The notes beneath the pieces are model-generated. The model was not told where the DNA came from. It made no database searches and was given only the letters and a program-made list of their open reading frames with translations. From an uncultured beta proteobacterium (GTDB lineage: Bacteria; Pseudomonadota; Gammaproteobacteria; Burkholderiales; Burkholderiaceae_C): a DNA stretch of 64,000 nt. The stretch lies in assembly GCA_903828665.1 (NCBI GenBank), contig CAIKMZ010000064.1:1-64000 (forward strand). Reading direction: 5' to 3'. A program made the translations under genes and the position numbers. Of the stretch, positions 48,816 to 60,121 are shown piece after piece. Each line of letters begins with the position of its first letter. Positions within the stretch are counted from its first letter, which is position 1.

Positions 48816-50228
48816 TCAGCGCGTCAGCCGGATCAACTCGGCCTTGCGCTTGCCCTGCGGCAGCAGGTGCTTGAGCAGCAGCCGGTAGCTGTCGAGGTCG
48901 AACGCCAGCGCGCGGCGGGTCTCCAACGCGGCTTCGAGCTCGGCTTCGTCGTGCACCGTGGCCAGATAGCACCACTGGTCAAAGACGTGGATGTCGGTGC
49001 GGCCAGTCTCGGCGTCGTGTTCGCGCAAGCCGACGGCGCCGGCATGCGGCCAGACCTGCAGCCGATGTTCGGCCAGCGCCATCTGCAGCCGCAGGTAGTG
49101 CCGCTGCTGGCTTTCCTCGCCGCAGTAGACGCCCTTGCAGCGCCCGACCTGATGTGCAAAGCAGCGGCCCTTGCCCGACTCCAGTCCGAGCGCCTGCGGG
49201 CACAGGGCTTGCTGCTCGGCGAGCTCGCGCAGGCTCGTGAGCGCCTGCGCCCTGGAGCGGTAGACGCCGTACAAGCGGTCGAATTCCCGCGGCTGCAACT
49301 CTTCGCCGCGCACCAGCGTCAGCAGCGGGCGCGCCGCCGAGTCGGCGTTCAGGCGCCAGGCGCACAGGCTGCCTTCGCGGCGCAACTGGCGGTTGTGCAG
49401 CGGCTGGCGCTCCTTCATGAGCCGCGCTTCGAGCAACAGGGCGCCGATTTCTCCGGCGGTTTCTATCCATTCGACGCGCCGGATCTCCTGCGCGATGCGC
49501 ATCTCGCGCGCGACCTTGCCGGCGGCCTGGAAGTGCGCCATCACGCGGCTGCGCAGGTTGACGCTCTTGCCGATGTACAGGGGCACCTGACCCTCGCCAT
49601 GAAACAGGTAGACGCCGCAGGACTGAGGAATGTCCTGGATCGGGGTTGTCAACTGGGGCGGCAGGGATGAGCTGCCCTGCAGCAGCGTGGCCGCCTGACC
49701 TTTGATGTGCTGGGCGCCCAGCTCCCGCGTTGCGCTGGCAAGCCAGGCCAGCACGACATCGACGTCGCCCATGGCACGGTGGCGCGCGCTGCTGGCCAGG
49801 CCATGGCGCTGCATGATGGCGTCCAGGCCGTGGCTGCGGTGCTGCGGGTAGAGCAGGCGCGACAGGCGCACCGTGCACAGCGTCTTGACGCGCAGCGGCA
49901 TCTCGAGCCGGGCAAACTCACTCAGCAGAAAACCGTGGTCGAAACGCGCGTTGTGCGCCACCAGCACAGCGCCATCGAGCAGATCGAGCAGCTGCTGTGC
50001 CACCTCGGCGAAGGCGGGCGCTTCGCGCACCATCTGGTTGCTGATGCCCGTCAGGTTCTGGATGAAATACGAAATCGGCGTGTCCGGATTGACCAGCGTG
50101 CTCCAGCGCGCGACCTCCTGTCCGTTCTCGATGCGCACGGCCGCGATCTCGGTGACGCGGTCCTGCGCCGGACTGCCGCCGGTGGTCTCGAGATCGAGCA
50201 CGACAAAGGAGGGCAGCATCCCTAGCAA
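48816..50228 (-). CDS. DnaQ-like 3'-5' exonuclease fused to GIY-YIG (UvrC-N/Cho-like) nuclease
   Basis: FVVLDLETTGGSP exonuclease motif; GVYLFHGEGQVPLYIGKSVNLRSRVMAHF GIY-YIG region. Confidence 0.92.
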   Translation of the reverse strand: MLGMLPSFVVLDLETTGGSPAQDRVTEIAAVRIENGQEVARWSTLVNPDTPISYFIQNLTGISNQMVREAPAFAEVAQQLLDLLDGAVLVAHNARFDHGFLLSEFARLEMPLRVKTLCTVRLSRLLYPQHRSHGLDAIMQRHGLASSARHRAMGDVDVVLAWLASATRELGAQHIKGQAATLLQGSSSLPPQLTTPIQDIPQSCGVYLFHGEGQVPLYIGKSVNLRSRVMAHFQAAGKVAREMRIAQEIRRVEWIETAGEIGALLLEARLMKERQPLHNRQLRREGSLCAWRLNADSAARPLLTLVRGEELQPREFDRLYGVYRSRAQALTSLRELAEQQALCPQALGLESGKGRCFAHQVGRCKGVYCGEESQQRHYLRLQMALAEHRLQVWPHAGAVGLREHDAETGRTDIHVFDQWCYLATVHDEAELEAALETRRALAFDLDSYRLLLKHLLPQGKRKAELIRLTR

Positions 50229-50333
50229 AACATGAGTGCCAGCCAGGCCGGGTCGTCCATGACGTTGATCAGCAGGTAGGCGCCGATGCGGTACAGCCAG
50301 AACTGGAGAAGCTCCATGCTGCCGCTCGACCCG

Positions 50334-50879
50334 TCAAACGATGTCGATGGCATGAAAGCCGAATTGGCCGCTACGGCGGTCGCTGAAATAGCGCTCCAGC
50401 GTTTCCTTGACGGTGCGAAAGGCAATCTCGTCCCAGGGGATCTCTTCCTCAGCGAACAGCTTCGCCTCGATCGTCTCGTAGCCGGGCGCAAAGGTGTCGC
50501 TCAGCAGCCGTGCCCGGTAAAACATGTGGACCTGGCCGACGCGTGCAACATTGAGCAGAGAGAAGAATCCTTCCAGCTCGAACTGCGCGCCGGCTTCCTC
50601 GACCGTCTCGCGCGCCGCGCCCTCGGCTGCGGTCTCGTTGAGTTCCATGAAGCCGGCCGGCAGCGTCCACTTGCCCCAGCGCGGCTCGATGTTGCGCTTG
50701 CACAGCAGGATGCGCTCGCCCCAGTGCGGCACGGTGCCGACCACGATCAGCGGATTCTCGTAGTGAACCGTGCGGCAGGCCGGGCAGACGGCGCGCTCCT
50801 TGGTGTCACCGTCGTCCGGAATCTGGTAGACCACGGCGCTGCCGCAGTCTTTGCAATGTTTGATCGGGGGGCGCAGCAT
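50334..50879 (-). CDS. NUDIX hydrolase with N-terminal zinc ribbon
   Basis: CKDCGS...CPACRT; Nudix box GFMELNETAAEGAARETVEEAGA. Confidence 0.93.
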   Translation of the reverse strand: MLRPPIKHCKDCGSAVVYQIPDDGDTKERAVCPACRTVHYENPLIVVGTVPHWGERILLCKRNIEPRWGKWTLPAGFMELNETAAEGAARETVEEAGAQFELEGFFSLLNVARVGQVHMFYRARLLSDTFAPGYETIEAKLFAEEEIPWDEIAFRTVKETLERYFSDRRSGQFGFHAIDIV

Positions 50880-50909
50880 GGGGCCAGTGTAGTGCGAGTC
50901 GGCCGGGCC

Positions 50910-51605
50910 TTACTCGACGGTCAGGCGGATAGATTCGAGCCCTGCGATGGCGCCGGTCAGGGTGTCGCCCGGCACAACCGCCGCCACGCCTTCGGGCGTG
51001 CCGGTGTAGATCAGGTCGCCCGGCTGCAGTTCCCAGGCGGCCGACAGGTGCTCGATGACTTCGGCGATGTTCCAGATCAGCTTAGCAACCGTGCTGCGCT
51101 GGCGATCCGTGCCGTTGACCTGCAGCGAGATCTCGGCGCTGTCGATGGCGCCCGCGCTGGCGGCCGGGGTGATGACGCCGATCGGCGCCGAGTGGTCGAA
51201 ACCCTTGCCGATCGACCAGGGGCGGCCCTGTTTCTTCATCTCGTTTTGCAGGTCGCGCCGCGTCATGTCCAGGCCGACGGCGTAGCCGAAGATGTGCTTG
51301 TGCGCATCGGCCGCCGCGATGTTCTTGCCGCCGGTGCCGATGGCGACCACCAGTTCGATCTCGTGGTGCAGGTTCTTCGTCAGGCTGGGGTAAGGCAGTC
51401 TGGCGGACTCGCCGGCGTTGACCACGACCACCGCGTCAGCGGGTTTCATGAAGAAGAACGGCGCCTCGCGTCCGGTGAAGCCCATCTCCTTGGCGTGTTC
51501 CTCGTAGTTGCGGCCGACGCAGTAGATGCGGTGCACCGGAAAACGCGCGGGGCTGCCCAGCACGGGGACGGAGACGGTCGGGGCGGGATTGAAGACGTAA
51601 CTCAT
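50910..51605 (-). CDS. Fumarylacetoacetate hydrolase family protein
   Basis: HRIYCVGRNYEEHAKEMG, FFFMKPADAVV, TGTPEGVAAVVPGD. Confidence 0.93.
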   Translation of the reverse strand: MSYVFNPAPTVSVPVLGSPARFPVHRIYCVGRNYEEHAKEMGFTGREAPFFFMKPADAVVVVNAGESARLPYPSLTKNLHHEIELVVAIGTGGKNIAAADAHKHIFGYAVGLDMTRRDLQNEMKKQGRPWSIGKGFDHSAPIGVITPAASAGAIDSAEISLQVNGTDRQRSTVAKLIWNIAEVIEHLSAAWELQPGDLIYTGTPEGVAAVVPGDTLTGAIAGLESIRLTVE

Positions 51606-51631
51606 GGGGATCTTTCGGTAGGCCTTGTTGA

Positions 51632-51934
51632 TCAGGCGGATTTGACGACGAGTTCGAAGTGCTCGACCACCGGCGGCCCCGCAAAGAACGGGCCGACGAT
51701 GGCGCGCCACTCGCTGAAGGCCGGCGACTCGCGAAAACCCACGGTGTGGTCTTCGAGCGTATCCCAGAATATCTGCAGCACGTAGCGCTGCGGGCTTTCG
51801 ATGCCGCGGTTGACCTTGTAGCCTTGAAAGCCCTTGGCCTTGGGGATGACGGTTTGCAGGCCGCGCGCGATGGCCGCTTCAAAGGCGGCGTTCTGACCGG
51901 GCTGGATGCGGATGTCGGCGAGTTCGAGAATCAT
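51632..51934 (-). CDS. Antibiotic biosynthesis monooxygenase (ABM)-domain protein
   Basis: 100 aa ferredoxin-like ABM pattern: RIQPGQNAAFEAAIARGLQTVIPKAKGFQGYKV... Confidence 0.85.
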   Translation of the reverse strand: MILELADIRIQPGQNAAFEAAIARGLQTVIPKAKGFQGYKVNRGIESPQRYVLQIFWDTLEDHTVGFRESPAFSEWRAIVGPFFAGPPVVEHFELVVKSA

Positions 51935-52012
51935 GAAAGCTTCCTGTCGGGCGTGGGAATGGACTGGCGACCGAGTTTAACTGCGTGTCCGGCGTGGGGT
52001 ATGCTGGGCCCC

Positions 52013-53743
52013 ATGCAAACAGAAAACTTCATCCCCGGAAAAGATGCGTCGCTCGAATCGACCATCAACACCCTTCAGACCCGGCTGCAGGCGCTTGGCT
52101 TTCACATTGAGGAGCGCAGCTGGCTCAATCCCGTGGATGGCATCTGGTCGGTCCATATCCGCGACCGCGACTGCCCGCTGCTGTTTACCAACGGCAAGGG
52201 CGCGACGCGACTGGCCTGCCTGGCCAGCGCGCTGGGCGAGTTCTTCGAGCGCCTGTCGAACAACTATTTCTGGACGCATTACTACCTGGGACCGGTCGTG
52301 GCCGACCGGCACCACGTGCATTACCCGCAGGAGCGCTGGTTCGAGCCGAACGAGGACGGCAGCTGGCCGGTCGATCTGCTCAACCCCGGGCTGCACAAGT
52401 TCTACAACCCCGAAGGCAGCGTCGATGCCGAGAGCCTGGTCGAGTTCAACTCGGGCAATGTCGAGCGCGGCATCTGCGCCCTGCCTTACGTGCGCCAGCG
52501 CGATGGCGTTGTCACCTGGTTCCCGGTCAACATCATCGGCAACCTTTACATGAGCAACGGCATGTCGGCCGGCAACACGCCGGCCGAGGCGCGCACGCAG
52601 GCGCTGTCCGAGATCTTCGAGCGCCACATCAAGTTCCGCGTCATCGCCGAAGGCATCTGCCTGCCCGATGTGCCCGAGGCCGTGATCGCGCGTTTCCCGC
52701 GCATCGCGGCCGGCATCAAGGCCTTGCGCGCAGCGGGCTTCGGCATCCTCGTGAAGGACGCGTCGCTGGGCGGCCAGTACCCGGTGATGAACGTCACCCT
52801 GCTGCACCCGGAGGATCAGGGCTGCTTTGCCAGCTTCGGCGCCCATCCGCGCTTCGAGATCGCGCTGGAACGCGCGCTGACCGAACTGCTGCAGGGTCGC
52901 GCACTGGACGCGTTGGCGGGCTTTCCGGTGCCGAGCTTCGACCTCGAAGAGGTGTCGAGCTCGCCCAACCTCGAAATTCACTTTGTCGACTCCAGCGGCG
53001 TCATCCACTGGAAGTTTCTCGGCGACCTGCCGGACTATCCGTTTTGCGACTGGAACTTCAGCACCAGCACGGCCGAGGACTGCGCCTGGGCGATCGACCG
53101 CATCCACCGCGACGGGCGCGAGATCTACATCGCCGACTTCACGCATCTGGGCGTCTACGCCTGCCGCATCCTGGTGCCGGGCATGTCGGAGATCTACCCC
53201 GTGGATGATCTGGAATTCGAGAACAACAGCGTCGGCAACGATATCCGTGAAGCGATCCTGAATCTGAGCGACCTTGACGATGAGGAATGCACCGATCTGC
53301 TGGCCACGCTCAACGAATCGTCGCTGGCCGACCAGCGCCCGGTGGCGGCGGTGATCGGGCTGGCGGCGGATGCCGGCTCATTCTGGGCGGACCTGCGCAT
53401 CGGTGAACTCAAGACCCTGCTGGCGCTCGCGATCGGCGACGAGGCGGCGACGCTCGAAGGCTGCGACTGGATCCGGCACTTTGACCAGATCAACCCGCAG
53501 CGCAGGCGTGTCTACGCCTGCATCGAGAGCCTGATCAACCTGGCCGACATGGGCGGCACCGGCCCTTACCTCGACGCCTTGCGCGCGCTGTACGGCGCCG
53601 GTGCCGTGGCGCAGGCGCACGCGCTGATCATGCAGACCGATCGCTTCATGGGGCTGTCGGCGCCGGGCCTGATGCTCGAAGGCTGCGAGATGCACCGCAA
53701 GCTGCTGGCCGCCTACGACAAGGTACACGCGCGCGCCGCCTGA
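52013..53743 (+). CDS. ycaO: YcaO domain protein (E. coli YcaO type)
   Basis: MQTENFIPGKDASLESTI...NGKGATRLACLASALGEFFERLSNNYFW; start set at 52013. Confidence 0.93.
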   Translation: MQTENFIPGKDASLESTINTLQTRLQALGFHIEERSWLNPVDGIWSVHIRDRDCPLLFTNGKGATRLACLASALGEFFERLSNNYFWTHYYLGPVVADRHHVHYPQERWFEPNEDGSWPVDLLNPGLHKFYNPEGSVDAESLVEFNSGNVERGICALPYVRQRDGVVTWFPVNIIGNLYMSNGMSAGNTPAEARTQALSEIFERHIKFRVIAEGICLPDVPEAVIARFPRIAAGIKALRAAGFGILVKDASLGGQYPVMNVTLLHPEDQGCFASFGAHPRFEIALERALTELLQGRALDALAGFPVPSFDLEEVSSSPNLEIHFVDSSGVIHWKFLGDLPDYPFCDWNFSTSTAEDCAWAIDRIHRDGREIYIADFTHLGVYACRILVPGMSEIYPVDDLEFENNSVGNDIREAILNLSDLDDEECTDLLATLNESSLADQRPVAAVIGLAADAGSFWADLRIGELKTLLALAIGDEAATLEGCDWIRHFDQINPQRRRVYACIESLINLADMGGTGPYLDALRALYGAGAVAQAHALIMQTDRFMGLSAPGLMLEGCEMHRKLLAAYDKVHARAA

Positions 53744-53771
53744 AGCGGGCCGGGGATCAGCGCGGCGAGCC

Positions 53772-54263
53772 ATGAGCCTCCTGAAAAGGATCTTGCGCCG
53801 GATTTTCTTCCTGCTGTTCGCAGCGCTGCTGCTGTTCGAGGAATGGGGCTGGGAGCCGCTGGCCCGGCTCTTCGCGCGGCTGGCGCGCCTGCCGCTGTGG
53901 GCGCGCATCGAGCGCAGCATCACGGGCCTGTCGCCGATCGGCGCGCTGCTGGTCTTCGGTGTGCCGGTGCTGACCCTGTTCCCGGTGAAACTGCTCGCGC
54001 TCTACCTGTTCGGCCGCGGCCAGACCACATTCGGGCTGGTGCTGCTGCTCGGCGCCAAAGTCGCGGGGACGGCCGTGCTGGCGCGACTGTTCCAACTGAC
54101 GCAACCGGCGCTGATGCGTTTGGCCTGGTTTGCCCTCTGGTATCCGCGCTGGAAAGCCTGGAAGGACGCCATCCTGGCCGAGGTGCACAACTCCGTTGTC
54201 TGGCGCTCCGCGCAGGATCTCAAACGCAGGACCAAGGCTTGGTGGGTGCAGTGGCGGCCTTGA
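53772..54263 (+). CDS. Conserved hypothetical membrane protein
   Basis: 163 aa with two hydrophobic segments. Confidence 0.7.
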   Translation: MSLLKRILRRIFFLLFAALLLFEEWGWEPLARLFARLARLPLWARIERSITGLSPIGALLVFGVPVLTLFPVKLLALYLFGRGQTTFGLVLLLGAKVAGTAVLARLFQLTQPALMRLAWFALWYPRWKAWKDAILAEVHNSVVWRSAQDLKRRTKAWWVQWRP

Positions 54264-54321
54264 TCCGCCGCCGGTCATTGGTGGTGGTGGCCCGCCATGA
54301 AACGAATGGCAAAATGAAACC

Positions 54322-55080
54322 ATGACCGATGATCTGATTCCCCAATGGAGCGCGCCGGTGCGGGTGCGTGCGCTGTGCACAACACGCGGCGGGGGTGTTT
54401 CGCAAGCCCCGTACGATTCGTTCAACCTCGGTGAGCATGTCGGGGACGCGCCGCAGGCCGTGGCCGCCAATCGTGAGACGCTGGTGCGGTCCATGGCGGC
54501 GCGCCCGGTCTTTCTGTCGCAGGTGCATGGAACGCAGGTCATGATCCTGTCGGCCGACCGCGGACAGGGCATGGCGGCCGATGCCAGCCTGACCACGCTC
54601 TCCGGCTTGGCCTGCACGATCATGGTGGCCGACTGCCTGCCTGTGCTGTTCACCAACCTGCGCGGCAGCGTCGTGGCGGCGGCGCACGCCGGCTGGCGCG
54701 GGCTGGCCGGGTTGGACGGGCAGGGCGTGCTGGAGCAGACGCTGAGCGCGCTCGCGGCAGCCGGCGCCGCTTCGGACATCATGGCCTGGCTTGGCCCCTG
54801 CATCGGGCCGCAGGCCTTCGAGGTCGGAGACGAGGTGCGCGCGGCTTTCACGGCGCACGATGCGGCGGCACAGGCCTTGTTCAAGCCGTTGTCTGGCGGC
54901 AAATGGCTGGCCGATCTGGCGGGGCTGGCACGGCGCCGGCTGCGCGCGGCCGGCGTACAGCAGCTGTACGGCAACGATGGCAGCCAGCCGTGGTGCACGG
55001 TCGGCAATCCGCAGCGCTACTTCTCGCATCGGCGCGACCGTGTGAGCGGCCGCATGGCAGCCTGCATCTGGCTCGTCTGA
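54322..55080 (+). CDS. pgeF: Purine nucleoside phosphorylase/laccase-domain protein (YfiH/LACC1 family)
   Basis: LSQVHGTQV, MVADCLPVLF, AAHAGWRGLAGLDGQ, WLGPCIGPQAFEVG. Confidence 0.94.
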   Translation: MTDDLIPQWSAPVRVRALCTTRGGGVSQAPYDSFNLGEHVGDAPQAVAANRETLVRSMAARPVFLSQVHGTQVMILSADRGQGMAADASLTTLSGLACTIMVADCLPVLFTNLRGSVVAAAHAGWRGLAGLDGQGVLEQTLSALAAAGAASDIMAWLGPCIGPQAFEVGDEVRAAFTAHDAAAQALFKPLSGGKWLADLAGLARRRLRAAGVQQLYGNDGSQPWCTVGNPQRYFSHRRDRVSGRMAACIWLV

Positions 55081-55188
55081 AGCCGGTTGCCGGAAAAATC
55101 GGCGTTTGCGATACCTGTCAGCATTTCGAAGGCCAAGACCTGAGATACTTGGCTCTTCACGCATGACCAAACGAAGGCAGGAGCAAGC

Positions 55189-56910
55189 ATGACACCGGAT
55201 ACACCTGAATTTTGGGCGCAGTCGGCGCAGCAGTTTCAGCAGTCCCTGAGCGACGGCTGGAGCAAGGCCTTCGAAGCCTTCCAGAACATGGACATGGGCG
55301 CCATCGCACCGAGACTTGGCGCCGCCGCCAGCGCGCCTGAAATCCATTTTGCGCCAGAGAAGCTGCAGGCGTTGCAACAGCAGTACCTGGAAGAAGCGGC
55401 CAAGCTCTGGACACAAGGCTTTCAGGGCAAGCCGCCAGTGGCCGACAAGCGCTTTGCCGCGCAGGCCTGGAGCGAGAACCCGGTTGCCGCTTTCTCTGCC
55501 GCCGCCTACCTGCTCAACACCCGCACGCTGATGGGCTTGGCCGACGCGGTGCAGACCGACGCCAAGACGCGCGCGCGCATCCGTTTTGCGGTTGAACAGC
55601 TCACGGCAGCAGCTGCGCCGAGCAATTTCATGGTCTTCAATGCCGACGCGCAGAAGAAGGCCATCGAGACCAAGGGCGAGAGCGTTGCCCGGGGTTTGAC
55701 CAATCTGATCCACGACATGCGCCAAGGCCATGTGTCGATGACCGACGAGAGCATTTTCGAAGTCGGCAAGAACGTCGCCACCACCGAGGGCGCCGTGGTC
55801 TTCGAGAACGAACTGTTCCAGCTGATCGAATACAAGCCGCTGACGGCCAAGGTCTACGAGAAGCCGTTCCTGCTGGTTCCGCCGTGTATCAACAAGTTCT
55901 ACATCCTGGATCTGCAGCCCGAGAATTCGCTGATCCGCTACGCGGTGTCGCAGGGCCAGCGCACCTTTGTCATCAGCTGGCGCAACCCGGATGCCTCGCT
56001 GGCAAACAAGACCTGGGACAACTACGTCGAAGATGCCGTGATCAAGGCGATCGCCGTCACGCAGGAGATCAGCGGCGCCAAGAGCATCAACACGCTGGGC
56101 TTTTGCGTCGGCGGCACGCTGCTGGGCTGCGCCCTGGCGGTGCTGGCGGCGCGCGGTGAAAAGCCGGCGTCGAGCGCCACCTTCCTGACGTCGTTCCTCG
56201 ACTTCAGCGACACCGGCGTGCTCGACGTCTTCATCGATGAGTCGTTCGTCAATTACCGCGAAAAGGAAATGGGCAAGGGCGGCCTGATGAAAGGCAACGA
56301 CCTGGCCAGCACCTTCAGCTTTCTGCGCCCGAATGACCTGGTGTGGAACTACGTGGTCGGCAACTACCTCAAGGGCGAGACGCCGCCGGCGTTCGACCTG
56401 CTGTACTGGAACAGCGACTGCACCAATCTGCCGGGCCCGTTCTACGCCTGGTACCTGCGCAATACCTACCTGGAGAACCGGCTGGTCAAGCCCGGCACGG
56501 CGACCGTCTGCGGCGTCAAGATCGATCTGCGCACGCTCGACATGCCGGTCTACATCTACGGTTCGCGCGAAGACCACATCGTGCCGATCGGCGGAGCCTA
56601 CGCCTCGACCCGGGCCCTGACCGGCAAGCGCCGTTTTGTGATGGGCGCATCCGGCCATATCGCCGGAGTCATCAATCCGCCCTCGGCCAAGAAGCGCAGC
56701 CACTGGACGCGCGAAGACGGCAATTTTCCCAAGACCCACGCAGAATGGCTGGCCGGCGCCACCGAGCATCCCGGCAGCTGGTGGACCGACTGGTCGACCT
56801 GGCTCAAGAGCCATGCCGGCAAGCAGGTCGCCGCGCCCAAGACCTACGGCAAGGGCAAATACAAGTCGATCGAGCCGGCCCCGGGCCGTTACGTGAAGGT
56901 CAAGGCCTGA
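55189..56910 (+). CDS. phaC: Class I poly(R)-hydroxyalkanoate synthase
   Basis: Lipase-like box GFCVGGTLLG; SWRNPDASLANKTWDNYV; followed by phaA and phaB. Confidence 0.97.
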   Translation: MTPDTPEFWAQSAQQFQQSLSDGWSKAFEAFQNMDMGAIAPRLGAAASAPEIHFAPEKLQALQQQYLEEAAKLWTQGFQGKPPVADKRFAAQAWSENPVAAFSAAAYLLNTRTLMGLADAVQTDAKTRARIRFAVEQLTAAAAPSNFMVFNADAQKKAIETKGESVARGLTNLIHDMRQGHVSMTDESIFEVGKNVATTEGAVVFENELFQLIEYKPLTAKVYEKPFLLVPPCINKFYILDLQPENSLIRYAVSQGQRTFVISWRNPDASLANKTWDNYVEDAVIKAIAVTQEISGAKSINTLGFCVGGTLLGCALAVLAARGEKPASSATFLTSFLDFSDTGVLDVFIDESFVNYREKEMGKGGLMKGNDLASTFSFLRPNDLVWNYVVGNYLKGETPPAFDLLYWNSDCTNLPGPFYAWYLRNTYLENRLVKPGTATVCGVKIDLRTLDMPVYIYGSREDHIVPIGGAYASTRALTGKRRFVMGASGHIAGVINPPSAKKRSHWTREDGNFPKTHAEWLAGATEHPGSWWTDWSTWLKSHAGKQVAAPKTYGKGKYKSIEPAPGRYVKVKA

Positions 56911-56948
56911 TTTTTTTAGTCAATTTTTTACCGTCCTGGAGATAAGAA

Positions 56949-58127
<1,179 letters not shown>

Positions 58128-58226
58128 CGACTGCACTGGTGTTTTCCTCAATGACGGCAGTGCCATGAACCGATATAGTGGACTGCGTTACCGCGCCTCT
58201 CAACATCAATAAACCGGAGTAAGAAA

Positions 58227-58964
58227 ATGAGTCAAAAAGTAGCGTATGTCACAGGCGGTATGGGTGGCATCGGAACCGCCATCTGCCAGCGCCTGTCCAA
58301 GGAAGGATTCACGGTCATCGCCGGCTGCGGCCCGACCCGCGACCATGCCAAGTGGCTGGCCGAGCAAAAGGCGCTGGGGTACACGTTCTATGCATCCGTC
58401 GGCAATGTCGGCGACTGGAATTCCACGGTGCAGGCGTTCACTGAAGCCAAGGCCGCGCACGGTGCGATCGATGTGCTGGTGAACAACGCCGGCATCACGC
58501 GCGACCGCATGTTCGTGAAGATGACCCGCGAGGACTGGGATGCCGTGATCGAGACCAACCTGAACTCCATGTTCAACGTCACCAAGCAGGTGATTGCCGA
58601 CATGGTGGACAAGGGCTGGGGGCGGATCATCAACATCTCGTCGGTCAACGGTGCCAAGGGCCAGGCCGGCCAGACCAATTACTCGGCAGCCAAGGCCGGC
58701 ATGCACGGCTTCACGATGGCGCTGGCGCAGGAACTCGCGACCAAGGGCGTGACCGTCAACACGGTCAGCCCGGGCTACATCGGCACCGACATGGTCAAGG
58801 CGATCCGACAGGACGTGCTCGACAAGATCGTGGCCACGGTGCCCGTCAAGCGCCTGGGCGAGCCCAGCGAGATCGCATCGATCATCGCCTGGATCGCGTC
58901 CGACGAAGGCGGCTACTCGACCGGTGCCGATTTCTCGGTCAACGGCGGCCTGCACATGGGCTGA
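58227..58964 (+). CDS. phaB: Acetoacetyl-CoA reductase
   Basis: SDR: YVTGGMGGIGTAICQRL, NNAGITRDRMFVKM, YSAAKAGMHGFTMALAQE. Confidence 0.96.
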   Translation: MSQKVAYVTGGMGGIGTAICQRLSKEGFTVIAGCGPTRDHAKWLAEQKALGYTFYASVGNVGDWNSTVQAFTEAKAAHGAIDVLVNNAGITRDRMFVKMTREDWDAVIETNLNSMFNVTKQVIADMVDKGWGRIINISSVNGAKGQAGQTNYSAAKAGMHGFTMALAQELATKGVTVNTVSPGYIGTDMVKAIRQDVLDKIVATVPVKRLGEPSEIASIIAWIASDEGGYSTGADFSVNGGLHMG

Positions 58965-58985
58965 GGCCGGTTTGCGGCACGTACG

Positions 58986-59009
58986 AAGCCCGCGTTTGCG
59001 GGCTTTTTT
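58986..59009 (+). terminator. Rho-independent terminator of phaCAB
   Basis: AAGCCCGC-GTTT-GCGGGCTT followed by a T-run. Confidence 0.9.
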
Positions 59010-59050
59010 GTTTGGGCCGGGAGGGTGGCCCGGGCTGTGCCGATGCCAAT

Positions 59051-59743
59051 CTAGCGCGCTGCAACCAGATTAATCCGGCCGGCAAAAGCGTAGCCTCGGG
59101 TGTTCGTGAACTTGATCAATGACTCCTCGCCGAGCTTTGACCGCAGCCGGCTGATCATCACCTTGAGTGCGCGCGGGTCGTATGTGCCGGGTTGCTTGCC
59201 GATTGCGAGCATCAGGTCGTCACGGCCGCACGTGAAATTCGGGCTTTGCGCGAAGGTTTGGAGCAGCAGCGTCTCCGTGAAGTTCAGTTTCACGGTATTG
59301 CCGCCTGGCGAGGTGATCTGCATGTCGATCGCATCGAGAACCCAGGCCGGCGCGGATGGCACCTTGGCCTGGGGCAGCCTGCGCGCAATTGACTTGATGG
59401 CCGCTTCGAGTTCATCCGGTGCGGCCGGCTTCACCAGGTAAATGTCTGCGCCTTCCCGCATGCCCTCCACGCGCTCTTCGACGGCGCTGCGCCCGGACAG
59501 CATGACGATGCCCAGATCGGGGTGGCTGTTGCGCAGCCGCCGCGCAATCGACAGGCCGTCCTCGCCCGGCAGCCCCAGGTCCAGCACCAGCACGCGCCAA
59601 GGGCAACCATTTTTCATCGCCGCATCGAACCCGGCGCCGTCGCTGAATGCGCTTGGCTTCATGCCGCATCTCGACAGGTTGTACATCAAGAGATTGCGCA
59701 AAGTCTCGTCGTCTTCGATGATGGCAACGGGGATATTTTTCAT
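59051..59743 (-). CDS. OmpR/PhoB-type response regulator (orphan)
   Basis: Receiver IIEDDETLRNLLMYNLSRCG, VLDLGLPGEDG; C-terminal winged helix DPRALKVMISRLRSKL; no histidine kinase adjacent. Confidence 0.93.
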   Translation of the reverse strand: MKNIPVAIIEDDETLRNLLMYNLSRCGMKPSAFSDGAGFDAAMKNGCPWRVLVLDLGLPGEDGLSIARRLRNSHPDLGIVMLSGRSAVEERVEGMREGADIYLVKPAAPDELEAAIKSIARRLPQAKVPSAPAWVLDAIDMQITSPGGNTVKLNFTETLLLQTFAQSPNFTCGRDDLMLAIGKQPGTYDPRALKVMISRLRSKLGEESLIKFTNTRGYAFAGRINLVAAR

Positions 59744-59820
59744 ATCTGACTTCCTACTACAGAGGTGAGATCTGCATGCTCGGTCGCTGGATGACGTTGG
59801 ATGTTCTGGTACAAGCACCT

Positions 59821-59838
59821 AATGTAATCAAATGTAAT
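59821..59838 (-). promoter_or_regulatory. Candidate response-regulator direct-repeat site
   Basis: AATGTAAT-CA-AATGTAAT, 10-bp periodicity, about 78 nt upstream of the response-regulator start. Confidence 0.4.
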
Positions 59839-60121
59839 GTTCCGCGCTTGTCGATCTTCGCATCCAATGGAAATAGGCCGGACGGATGGGCGCCGCTCCT
59901 GGGCTTTTCCGGGAATCCGCCTCCCAGCGTTTCGCTTGAATGGCTTGACTTTCCATGATGCGTTCAGGATAGCCCCCGAAAGAGGGCACCCCATGCGATT
60001 TGTCAATTGGAGCCAAAGCGAGCCCGCCCGCGACCGATCGCCATTCAGCGTTTCCGGTACTCAGGCATCAGTCAAACGACAGGCCGGGCTCGGGGCCAGG
60101 CTCTGGCAACCCCCGCCACCG

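Noticed and set aside
52013-53743. RiPP biosynthetic cluster around YcaO
   Set aside because: No precursor peptide, dehydrogenase, TfuA or transporter partner visible; E. coli-type YcaO.
54220-56814. 864-aa minus-strand ORF
   Set aside because: Shadow of pgeF and phaC; no domain signature.
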